Assembly: GCA_021568835.1 (NCBI GenBank)
Contig: JAKGSH010000010.1
Coordinates: 1,674,001-1,738,000 of the forward strand
DNA from: Streptomyces sp. Tue 6430
Lineage (GTDB): Bacteria > Actinomycetota > Actinomycetes > Streptomycetales > Streptomycetaceae
Length of the DNA stretch: 64,000 bases
Reading direction: 5' to 3'
The position numbers and the translations under genes are program-made. The notes below the pieces were generated by a model. The model had not been told where the DNA came from and searched no databases. It saw only the letters and a program-made list of their open reading frames with translations. Below are positions 56,043-64,000 of the stretch, in pieces. Numbering within the stretch: the stretch's first letter is position 1; each line of letters starts with the position of its first letter.

Positions 56043-57353
56043 GTGACCCTCGCCGCCGCCCGGATCGACACCGGGGACACCGCCTGGCTGCTCGCCGCCA
56101 CCGCCCTCGTCCTGCTGATGACACCCGGCCTCGCCCTGTTCTACGGCGGCATGGTCCGCACGAAGAGCGTCCTCAACATGCTGATGATGAGCTTCGTGTC
56201 GATCGCGCTGGTCACCGTGGTGTGGCTGGCCGCCGGATACTCCCTCGCCTTCGGACCCGACGCCGGCGGCGGCCTCATCGGCACCCTGGAGCACGCCGGG
56301 ATGGCCGGCCTCGGCCCGGACAGCGTGCGGGGCACCGTGCCGACCCTGCTGTTCGCCACCTTCCAGCTCACGTTCGCGGTCATCACGGCGGCCCTGATCA
56401 GCGGCGCGATCGCGGACCGCGCGAAGTTCGGGGCCTGGCTGGTCTTCGTGCCCGTCTGGGCGCTCCTCGTGTACGTTCCCGTCGCGCACTGGGTGTGGGG
56501 CCCGGGCGGCTGGATCCTGAGCGACCTCGGCGCGCTCGATTTCGCCGGCGGCCTTCCCGTGGAGATCACCTCGGGCGCCTCGGGTCTGGCCCTGTGCCTG
56601 GTTCTCGGGCCGCGCCTCGGCTTCAGGAAGGACGCCATGCGTCCGCACAACCTCCCCATGGTCGTCCTGGGCGCGGGCCTGCTCTGGTTCGGCTGGTTCG
56701 GCTTCAACGCGGGCTCGGCCCTCGGCGCGAACGGCCTCGCGGCCGCCGCCTTCCTCAACACCCTGGCCGCCGGCTGCACCGGCCTGCTGGGCTGGCTCTT
56801 CGTCGAGCAGAAGCGCGACGGGCACCCCACGACCCTGGGCGCGGCCTCCGGCGCCGTCGCGGGCCTGGTCGCCATCACCCCGGCCTGCGGCTCGGTCTCC
56901 CTGCTCGGCGCCCTGGCCGTCGGCCTCGCCGCCGGCGTCGTCTGCTCCTACGCCGTGAGCTGGAAGTTCCGGTTCGGCTACGACGACTCCCTCGACGTGG
57001 TCGGCGTCCACCTGGTCGGCGGGATCATCGGCACCCTCCTCATCGGCGTCTTCGCCGTCGCGTCGATGACCGGCGGCGCGGAGGGCCTGCTCCACGGCGG
57101 CGGCCTCGCCCAGCTCGGCAAGCAGTTCGTGGCCGTCCTCGCCGTCGGCGGGTACGCCTTCCTCATGACGTACGGCATCGCCAGGCTGCTCCACCGGACG
57201 CTGGGGCTGCGGGCCGACGAGGAGCACGAGCACACCGGCCTGGACCTTACGGTGCACGCCGAGACCGCATACGATCACGGCGTCCTCGGCCACGGCGCCC
57301 CGGTCGGCGCGTCCTCCGTCCCCTCCGCCCAGAAGGTCAAGCCCCAGGCATGA
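56043..57353 (+). CDS. amtB: Ammonium transporter
   Basis: 436 aa from GTG 56043 (GGAG seven bases upstream). Eleven membrane segments of the Amt/Rh family. Typical sequences: MTPGLALFYGGMVRTKSVLNMLMMSF, FATFQLTFAVITAALISGAIADR, WLVFVPVWALLVYVPVAHWVW, WFGWFGFNAGSALG, and GVHLVGGIIGTLLIGVFA with a pore His. The C-terminal cytoplasmic tail is long and acidic. It imports ammonium at low concentration. The stop overlaps glnK (ATGA), and a possible GlnR site lies upstream. Confidence 0.94.
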   Translation: MTLAAARIDTGDTAWLLAATALVLLMTPGLALFYGGMVRTKSVLNMLMMSFVSIALVTVVWLAAGYSLAFGPDAGGGLIGTLEHAGMAGLGPDSVRGTVPTLLFATFQLTFAVITAALISGAIADRAKFGAWLVFVPVWALLVYVPVAHWVWGPGGWILSDLGALDFAGGLPVEITSGASGLALCLVLGPRLGFRKDAMRPHNLPMVVLGAGLLWFGWFGFNAGSALGANGLAAAAFLNTLAAGCTGLLGWLFVEQKRDGHPTTLGAASGAVAGLVAITPACGSVSLLGALAVGLAAGVVCSYAVSWKFRFGYDDSLDVVGVHLVGGIIGTLLIGVFAVASMTGGAEGLLHGGGLAQLGKQFVAVLAVGGYAFLMTYGIARLLHRTLGLRADEEHEHTGLDLTVHAETAYDHGVLGHGAPVGASSVPSAQKVKPQA

Positions 57354-57688
57354 AGCTCATCACCGCGATCGTGAAGCCGTACCGCCTCGACGAGGTCAAG
57401 ACCGCCCTCCAGGAGCTGGGCGTGCACGGTCTGACCGTCACCGAGGCCAGCGGCTACGGCCGGCAGCGCGGCCACACCGAGGTGTACCGCGGGGCCGAGT
57501 ACCGGGTCGACCTCGTCCCGAAGGTCCGCATCGAGGTCGTCGTCGAGGACGCGGACTCCGAGGCCGTCATCGACGCGATCGTCCGGGCCGCGCGGACGGG
57601 GAAGATCGGCGACGGGAAGGTGTGGGCCGTGCCGGTCGAGACGGTCGTCCGGGTCCGGACCGGCGAGCGCGGCCCCGACGCCCTCTGA
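57350..57688 (+). CDS. glnK: Nitrogen regulatory protein PII
   Basis: 112 aa. Starts MKLITAIVKPYRLDEVKTAL, with the T-loop YGRQRGHTEVYRGAEYRVDL carrying the modifiable Tyr about 51, and the B/C-loops TGKIGDGKVWAVPVE. It senses 2-oxoglutarate and ATP/ADP and binds AmtB to block ammonium entry. Translationally coupled to amtB. In the well-known Streptomyces locus glnD follows glnK; here a terminator-like hairpin follows instead, so this pair appears separate from that locus. Confidence 0.93.
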   Translation: MKLITAIVKPYRLDEVKTALQELGVHGLTVTEASGYGRQRGHTEVYRGAEYRVDLVPKVRIEVVVEDADSEAVIDAIVRAARTGKIGDGKVWAVPVETVVRVRTGERGPDAL

Positions 57689-57702
57689 CCGGCGCCGCCC
57701 CG

Positions 57703-57719
57703 CCCGCCGGCCCGGCGGG
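57703..57719 (+). terminator. Hairpin after glnK
   Basis: Inverted repeat cccgccg-gcc-cggcggg (57703-57719), 15 bp after the glnK stop. Short but very GC-rich. A moderate terminator candidate. Confidence 0.5.
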
Positions 57720-57902
57720 GGACGTCGACCGCCGCCACCGGCCGGGGCGGCGCGAGGAGCGGCGTGCTCGCCGGCTCCCGGGTGTCCCTGCCGCCCGCGG
57801 TCGACATCGCGCCGGTCCGGCCCGGTCGGAGTGCGTACGCCGAAGTCCGGTGCGCCGGCGCGCCGTCCGGGCAGCGGCCCGCAACCGCCGCGGGCGCGTG
57901 CC

Positions 57903-58254
57903 TCAGCCGGCGGAGGCGCTGAGCCGCACCGTCCCGTCGGGGGCGGCCACCAGCAACGGCGTCCCCGGCCCGCCCAGGTCCCCACCGCGGCCAGGTCCGC
58001 CTCGGCGGCGCCCTCCGCGGACGTCACCACCGCCGCCGCCTCCAGCGACCGCGCCCCCGACGCCACGGCCATCGCGACCGCCGTCTGCACCGCGCTCAGC
58101 TTCAGCGACGGCAGGTCCACCGTCCCGGCGACGTAGGTGCGTCCCGTCTCGTCCCGTACGGCGGCCCCTCGGCCACACCGTTGCGGGCCCGCGCCGAACG
58201 GGCCAGGGTGACGATCTTGCGGTCCTCGGGACCAAGCGCGTTGATGTCGGTCAT
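57903..58254 (-). CDS. Cytidine deaminase-like small protein, two apparent frameshifts
   Basis: Start ATG 58254: MTDINALGPEDRKIVTLARSA. The coding then shifts twice: after NGVAEG near 58166 to AAVRDETGRTYVAGTVDL...LKLSAVQTAVAMAVASGAR, and near 57982 to RDLGGPGTPLLVAAPDGTVRLSASAG. Both sites are four-base G runs (minus strand) where five restore frame, giving 117 aa. The fold and spacing recall cytidine deaminases, but the catalytic HAE/CAE and PCxxC zinc motifs are absent in all frames. So it is probably a non-catalytic paralogue, as often seen beside era and the CNNM gene in Streptomyces. Confidence 0.65.
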
Positions 58255-58515
58255 CCCCCGAGCATACGAAGGCGCCGGCGCGGCGGAGGCGCGGGGCGTG
58301 CGGCGAAAGCGGCGCCGTCGGCCCGAAGGCCGGGCCCGGCGGCGTCCGGCGCGTACGGTCGCACGGCGCGGGGCCGCCCCGGCGCCGGGCGCATCGGGGC
58401 GGTCCCGGCAACGCGCCCGGGGGTGCCCCCTCCGGGGAAGTGCGTGCCGGGGAAGTGCGTGCCGGGCGTCGCCGAGCAGACGAAACCTCCGCGACACGCC
58501 CTGGGGCGGGACGGC

Positions 58516-58873
58516 TCAGGGCCGGTCGAGGCGGAGCCGCTGCGCGCGCGGCAGGCCGGCCACCACCAGGTCGTAGGAGTCCTCGACCAGTTCCCGGACC
58601 AGCCGGTCCGGGAGGCCGCCGTCGACGGTCACCGTGTTCCAGTGCCGCTTGTTCATGTGGTAGCCCGGAACGATCAGACCGGGGTGCTCACCGCGCAGCC
58701 GGACCGCGTCGTCCGGGTCGCACTTGAGGTTCACCGTCAGGGGCCGCGCGTCCAGGCTCGTCAGCGCGAAGAGCCTGCCCCGACCTTGAAGACCGAGATC
58801 TCCGGACGGAAGGGGAAGTCCTCCACCACCGCCTCGAACGACAGGCAGAGGCCGCGCAGCTCCCCGGGGTCAC
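58516..58873 (-). CDS. MmcQ/YjbR-family protein, two apparent frameshifts
   Basis: GTG 58873 overlaps the upstream gene stop (GTGA). The reading passes through three frames: VTPG, then GELRGLCLSFEAVVEDFPFRPEISVFKVG, then RLFALTSLDARPLTVNLKCDPDDAVRLRGEHPGLIVPGYHMNKRHWNTVTVDG. Breaks at about 58863 and 58785 are both four-G runs (minus strand) where five would restore frame. Corrected length 119 aa, standard for this DNA-binding-like family with the NLKCDP and KRHWNTV motifs. Role unknown. Confidence 0.75.
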
Positions 58874-60165
58874 TCCGGCTCCTCGTCCCGCGGCGGGTCC
58901 ACCGGCTCCACCAGCACCGTCACGATCTTGTTCCGGCGGCCGGCGGCGGCCTCCGCGGTCAGCCGCAGCGCCCGGCCGTCGGGCAGGTCGACGGTCGAGG
59001 AGGCGCCGGCGATCGGCACCCGGCCCAGCGCCTTCGCGAGCAGTCCGCCGACGGTCTCCACGTCCTCGTCGTCGTACTCCTCCAGGCCGTACAGCTCGCC
59101 GAGGTCCGTGATGTCGAGGCGGGCGGTGACCCGGTGGCGGTCCTCGCCCAGTTCCTCCACCGGCGGGAGTTCCCTGTCGTACTCGTCGGTGATCTCCCCG
59201 ACGATCTCCTCGAGGATGTCCTCGATGGTGACGATGCCCGCGGTGCCGCCGTACTCGTCGATGACCACGGCGACGTGGTTGCGCTCCTGCTGCATCTCGC
59301 GCAGCAGGTCGCCGGCGTTCTTGGTGTCGGGGACGAACGCGGCGGGCCGCATCGCCGTCGACACCAGGTCGCTCTCCGACTCCCGGCTGATGTGCGTCCT
59401 GCGGACCAGGTCCTTGAGGTACACGATCCCGACGATGTCGTCCTCGCTCTCCCCGGTGACGGGTATCCGCGAGAAACCGGAGCGCAGCGCCAGGGTGAGG
59501 GCCTGCCGGATCGTCTTGTACCGCTCGATGACGACCAGGTCGGTCCTCGGCACCATGACCTCGCGCACGAGCGTGTCGCCCAGCTCGAAGACCGAGTGCA
59601 CCATCCGGCGCTCGTCGTCCTCGATCAGCGACTCCTTCTCCGCGAGGTCGACCAGCGCGCGCAGCTCCGCCTCGGAGGCGAACGGGCCGCGCCTGAAGCC
59701 CTTGCCCGGCGTGAGCGCGTTGCCGATGAGGATCAGCAGCGAGGGGATCGGTCCCATGATCCGCGCCAGCGGCAGCAGCACGTACGCCGCCGCCGTCGCC
59801 GTGTTCAGCGGGTGCTGGCGGCCGATGGTGCGCGGGGAGACGCCCACCGCGACGTACGACACGAGGACCATCACCCCGATCGCGGCCAGCAGCGCGGGCG
59901 TCGTGCCGTCGATCGCCTTCAGGCAGGCGTAGGTGACCAGCGCGGCCGCCGCCATCTCGCAGACCACGCGGACCAGCAGCGCCACGTTGAGGTAGCGGGT
60001 CGGGTCGGCCGCGACCTGCGCGAGTTTCGCGCTGCCGCGCCGGCCGGAGCGGACGGCCTCCTCGGCGCGGAAACTGGAGACCCGCGCGAGGCCCGCCTCC
60101 GCGCAGGCGGCGAGCCATGCCACGACGACCAGGGCGATCGCGCCGGAGACGAGGGGAAGGCTCAT
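58870..60165 (-). CDS. CNNM/CorC-type membrane protein with CBS domains (hemolysin-like)
   Basis: 431 aa from ATG 60165, overlapping the ybeY stop. An N-terminal DUF21 domain with four membrane segments (about 1-145; PLVSGAIALVVVAWLAACAEAGLARVSS, ARIMGPIPSLLILIGNAL). Then two CBS domains (about 190-310; DLVVIERYKTIRQALTLALRSGFSRIPVTGE, NHVAVVIDEYGGTAGIVTIEDILEEIVGEI) and a C-terminal CorC/HlyC domain (about 330-425). The family is implicated in magnesium/divalent metal export. It is part of the phoH-ybeY-CNNM-MmcQ operon. Confidence 0.93.
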   Translation of the reverse strand: MSLPLVSGAIALVVVAWLAACAEAGLARVSSFRAEEAVRSGRRGSAKLAQVAADPTRYLNVALLVRVVCEMAAAALVTYACLKAIDGTTPALLAAIGVMVLVSYVAVGVSPRTIGRQHPLNTATAAAYVLLPLARIMGPIPSLLILIGNALTPGKGFRRGPFASEAELRALVDLAEKESLIEDDERRMVHSVFELGDTLVREVMVPRTDLVVIERYKTIRQALTLALRSGFSRIPVTGESEDDIVGIVYLKDLVRRTHISRESESDLVSTAMRPAAFVPDTKNAGDLLREMQQERNHVAVVIDEYGGTAGIVTIEDILEEIVGEITDEYDRELPPVEELGEDRHRVTARLDITDLGELYGLEEYDDEDVETVGGLLAKALGRVPIAGASSTVDLPDGRALRLTAEAAAGRRNKIVTVLVEPVDPPRDEEPE

Positions 60166-60659
60166 GACACGGTCGGGGCCGGGGACGGGCCGGTGTGGCC
60201 CTTCTCCGCGCGCCAGCCGTCCACGATGGCCGCCTGGAGGCCGAACATCTCGGCCTTCTCGTCGGGCTCCTCGTGGTCGTAGCCCAGCAGGTGCAGCACG
60301 CCGTGGACGGTGAGCAGCTGGAGCTCCTCGTCCATGGAGTGCCGCGTGGGCGCTTCCTCCCCCTGCTTCTTCGCGACCTCGGGGCACAGCACGATGTCGC
60401 CGAGCAGTCCCTGCGGGGGCTCGTCGTCGTCCTTCGACGGCGGACGCAGCTCGTCCATCGGGAAGGACATGACGTCCGTCGGCCCCGGCAGGTCCATCCA
60501 CTGGATGTGCAACTGCTCCATGGCGTCGGCGTCCACGACGATCACCGACAGCTCGGAGAGCGGGTGGATGCGCATCCGCGCGAGGGCGTAGCGGGCGATG
60601 TCGAGGATCGCCTGCTCGTCGACCTCGGTTCCGGACTCGTTGTTGACGTCGATCGACAT
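60162..60659 (-). CDS. ybeY: Endoribonuclease YbeY (rRNA maturation factor)
   Basis: 165 aa from ATG 60659. Metal-dependent RNase for 16S rRNA 3' end processing and quality control. Zinc-binding motif HGVLHLLGYDH, preceded by the conserved ELSVIVVDADAMEQLHIQWMDLPGPTDVMSFPMDE. Stop overlaps the CNNM gene, and phoH lies 13 bp upstream, giving the widespread phoH-ybeY-CNNM order (era is further downstream). Confidence 0.96.
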   Translation of the reverse strand: MSIDVNNESGTEVDEQAILDIARYALARMRIHPLSELSVIVVDADAMEQLHIQWMDLPGPTDVMSFPMDELRPPSKDDDEPPQGLLGDIVLCPEVAKKQGEEAPTRHSMDEELQLLTVHGVLHLLGYDHEEPDEKAEMFGLQAAIVDGWRAEKGHTGPSPAPTVS

Positions 60660-60672
60660 GGTGGTGCTCGGT

Positions 60673-61742
<1,070 letters not shown>

Positions 61743-61941
61743 AGGCCGGCCCGAAGGCCTCTACGTCCTCCCGGATACGACTCGCCTGCCACGAGGGCGG
61801 CCTGGCGATTTCCAGGGTACGCCAGGGGGGTGACAACACCGTAGGACTTTTCGAACACGGGGCGGCCCGCGGCCGGGGTCTGTGGCCCAGGGGTCCGGGG
61901 GGGCCGGGGGCCGGGGGTCCGGCGCCCGGGCGGGTCCCGGC

Positions 61942-63062
61942 TCAGGCCGAGCGGCCGAACCCGATGGTGGGGACCGCCCGGCGGCGGGGCCACGGGGTGG
62001 CCTCCCGGGCGGGCAGCAGGTCCTCCAGGAACGCGTACCGGCGCAGTGCCTCCGGGTTCTGGGTCTCCACCGACTGCACGCGGCGCCACCAGGCGGCGAC
62101 CTCGGACCAGCCGGGCGCGGACAGCGAGCCGCCGAACTCCTGGACGGACAGGGCGGCGGTCAGGCCGGCGAAGGCCAGGCGGTCCGCGAGCGGCCATTCG
62201 GCCAGCGTGCCCGCGACGAAGCCGGCCACGAAGACGTCCCCGCGCCGGTGGGGTCGAGGGCCTCGACGGCGATGGCGGGGACCTCCGCGGTCTCGCCCGT
62301 GCGGCCGTCCACGGCACAGGCGCCCTCGGCGCCGAGGGTGACGACCGCGAGCGGTACGTGGGCGGTGAGGGCGTGGGCCGCGGCGCGCGGGCAGGTGGTG
62401 CCCGTGTAGCGCATGGCTTCCTGCGCGTTGGGCAGGAAGGCCTCGCAGTGCTCCAGGTCGGCCAGCCCGGCCAGGTCCCAGGCGCCCGTGTCGTCCCAGC
62501 CGACGTCCGCGAAGACGCGGGTGCCGCGGCTCGCCGCCTGCGCGATCCAGGGGTCGCGCCGGTCGGGGACGAGGGAGGCCACGGCGGCTCTGGCGTGCGG
62601 CGGGCAGGCGGGGGCGGCCTCCTCGGGGGGCGGTTCGTGACCGTGGGAGACCATCGTGCGCTCGCCCTCGTACGCCATCGAGACGGTGACCGGGGAGTGC
62701 CAGCCGGGGACCGTGCGGGAGGTGGTCAGGTCGATGCCCTCGCCCTGTTCGAGGGTGTCCCAGCAGTACTCGCCGTAGTGGTCGTCGCCGAAGGCGGCGG
62801 CGAGGGCGGTCCGCAGGCCCAGGCGGGCCAGGGCGGTGGCCATGTTGGCCACGCCGCCGGGGCTGGAGCCCATGCCACGGGCCCAGGACTCGGTACCGCG
62901 GACGGGGGCGGAGTCCAGGCCGGTGAAGATGATGTCGAGGAAGACGGTGCCGGTGAGGTAGACGTCCCAGGGCGGGTCCGTGGGGGCGCGCCGGGCGGCC
63001 AGGGGGTCCACCTGGGCCTGGCGCGGGGGTCGGTGGTGTCCCTCTCCGGTGGACGCGGTCAC
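61942..63062 (-). CDS. PfkB-family carbohydrate kinase, one apparent frameshift
   Basis: GTG 63062 (GGGGGC upstream). After a charged leader, VYLTGTVFLDIIFTGLDSAP starts the ribokinase fold. Substrate-site GSSPGGVANMATALARLGL and the anion-hole region VEALDPTGAG are followed, in the next frame, by MAGFVAGTLAEWPLADRLAFAGLTAAL. The expected junction is DPTGAGDVFVAGF (catalytic Asp); one G is missing in the run at 62238-62241. Corrected length 373 aa. It phosphorylates a sugar or nucleoside, unknown which. It is next to an enolase-superfamily sugar acid dehydratase gene, which suggests sugar or sugar-acid catabolism. Confidence 0.8.
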
Positions 63063-63130
63063 GGTGTGCCCCCTGACGTGGTGCCGATCCGGCCAGTGTG
63101 CACCACGTCGGGGACGACGCGTCGGCGCCG

Positions 63131-63254
63131 GCGCCGGGGGCGGGGTGTCGGGGTCAGGGGCGGGGTGTCGGGGTCAGGGGCGGGGCGCCGGGGGCGGGGT
63201 GTCGGGGTCAGGGGCGGGGCGCCGGGGGCGAGGGCGGAGTGCCGGGGTCAGGGC
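63131..63254. repeat. G-rich 20-bp tandem repeat
   Basis: Units based on ggggcggggtgtcggggtca occur at 63137-63156 and 63157-63176, then in variant form to about 63254. The plus strand has many runs of four or more G, with potential to form G-quadruplexes. It lies between the PfkB start and the end of the dehydratase gene. Confidence 0.7.
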
Positions 63255-64000
63255 GGGGCGGCCGGTGGGCCGTCACCAGCGGGGACGGTGGGCGTGGTCC
63301 AGGCGGGGTCCGCCACGCGCATGGCCGCCTCGTCGTCCCGGTCGCGGTAGGCGCCCTCGTCGTCGAGCCAGCGCCGGTGGAGGTGCTGGAGGCGGTCGCG
63401 ATCGAGCTCGACGCCCAGGCCCGGGGCGTCGGGGACGGTGATCCTGCCGCCCTCGAAGGCGACGCGTTCGGTGAGGACGTCCTCGGACTGCCAGGGTAGT
63501 GGGAGTCGCAGGCGTGGTGGAGGCCGGGGACGGTGGCGGCGACGTGGGTCATCGCGGCGAGGCTGATGCCGAGGTGGGTGTTGGAGTGCATGGACACCCC
63601 GACGCCGAAGGTGCGGCAGATCGCGGCCAGGTGCTGGGTGTTGCGCAGGCCGCCCCAGTAGTGGTGGTCGGAGAGGACGACCTGGACGGCGTCGCGGGCG
63701 AAGGCCTCCCGGATCTCGGCGAACGTCGTCACGCACATGTTGGTGGCGAGCGGTACGCCGGTTCCGGCCGCCACTTCGGCCATGGCGGGGGTGCCGAGCG
63801 CGGGGTCCTCCAGGTACTCGAGGACGTCCTCGAGTTCCCGGGCCACGCGCAGCGAGGTCTCGACGCTCCAGGCGCCGTTGGGGTCCAGGCGCAGGGGGTG
63901 GCCGGGGAAGGCCTCGGCGAGGGCGCGTACGGCGGCGATCTCCTCGTCGGGCGGGAAGACGCCGCCCTTGAGCTTGAAGGAGGTGAAGCCGTACCGCTCC
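63248..64000 (-). CDS. Enolase-superfamily dehydratase (glucarate dehydratase-like), partial and frameshifted
   Basis: The gene runs off the right edge, so its N-terminus is missing. Read from the edge: YGFTSFKLKGGVFPPDEEI (K-x-K type catalytic lysines), LRLDPNGAWSVETSL and LEYLEDP (metal ligands Asp and Glu), TNMCVTTFAEI, VVLSDHHYWGGLRNTQHLAAIC (third metal region and His), then SMHSNTHLGISLAAMTHVAATVPGLHHACDSHYP. Motifs match the glucarate/sugar-acid dehydratase branch. The frame shifts at about 63495 (one base missing in a C3 run, minus strand) into WQSEDVLTERVAFEGGRITVPDAPGLGVELD. The substrate is not certain. Confidence 0.8.
   Translation of the reverse strand, partial: GAVRLHLLQAQGRRLPARRGDRRRTRPRRGLPRPPPAPGPQRRLERRDLAARGPGTRGRPRVPGGPRARHPRHGRSGGRNRRTARHQHVRDDVRRDPGGLRPRRRPGRPLRPPLLGRPAQHPAPGRDLPHLRRRGVHALQHPPRHQPRRDDPRRRHRPRPPPRLRLPLPWQSEDVLTERVAFEGGRITVPDAPGLGVELDRDRLQHLHRRWLDDEGAYRDRDDEAAMRVADPAWTTPTVPAGDGPPAAPP

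Overview
The window is chromosomal DNA of a Streptomyces or very close relative. The evidence is very high GC, almost exclusive G/C third codon positions, frequent GTG starts with GGAGG-type ribosome binding sites, one conspicuous TTA codon, Tat signals, a ROK regulator, a SigE-type sigma factor and a gene order recalling the S. coelicolor core chromosome (ppdK, dusB, glyS, znuACB-zur, uppS, recO, leuA, era, ybeY, phoH). No phage, insertion sequence, CRISPR array, tRNA or rRNA was seen.

Layout. 0-10.1 kb: 3' end of an assimilatory nitrate reductase, a secreted M4 protease, a gamma-glutamylcyclotransferase-like gene, a class F sortase with an upstream secreted partner, a TSUP permease, then an FAD oxidoreductase with nirB and nirD for nitrite assimilation. 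10.2-17.7 kb: an SDR, a PhoX-like phosphatase, an Excalibur protein, ppdK and a ROK repressor. 17.8-26.2 kb: two linked glycoside hydrolase/debranching genes, an LTA-synthase-like sulfatase, dusB and an MFS exporter. 26.4-33.3 kb: a giant CtpI-like P-type ATPase with a small partner, a small zinc-ribbon-like protein and glyS. 33.4-38.5 kb: the znuACB-zur zinc uptake operon behind two probable Zur boxes, then uppS and recO, the latter preceded by a duplicated fragment of its own 5' end.

38.6-46.4 kb: a class A beta-lactamase and, facing it, a six-gene minus-strand cassette. It encodes a methyltransferase, a 622-aa unknown, a variant P-loop ATPase, two further unknowns and a membrane protein. 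Five of these resemble the uncharacterised families named after S. coelicolor SCO2521-SCO2525. This is the best candidate in the window for an undescribed system. 46.5-49.8 kb: GNAT, a tyrosine-phosphatase-like gene, a sigma factor with its membrane partner, and a TerB-like protein. 49.9-54.7 kb: leuA with a leucine-rich leader peptide and attenuator hairpin, a protealysin-like M4 protease with an emfourin-type inhibitor, and a GH1 glucosidase. 54.9-64 kb: era, an amtB-glnK pair with a possible GlnR site, then cytidine deaminase-like, MmcQ-like, CNNM/CBS, ybeY, phoH, a PfkB kinase and part of an enolase-superfamily dehydratase.

A strong technical signal runs through the window. Twelve genes need 15 one-base corrections, nearly all a missing G or C in a G/C run. 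After correction each has its family's usual length, so these look mainly like homopolymer sequencing errors rather than pseudogenes.
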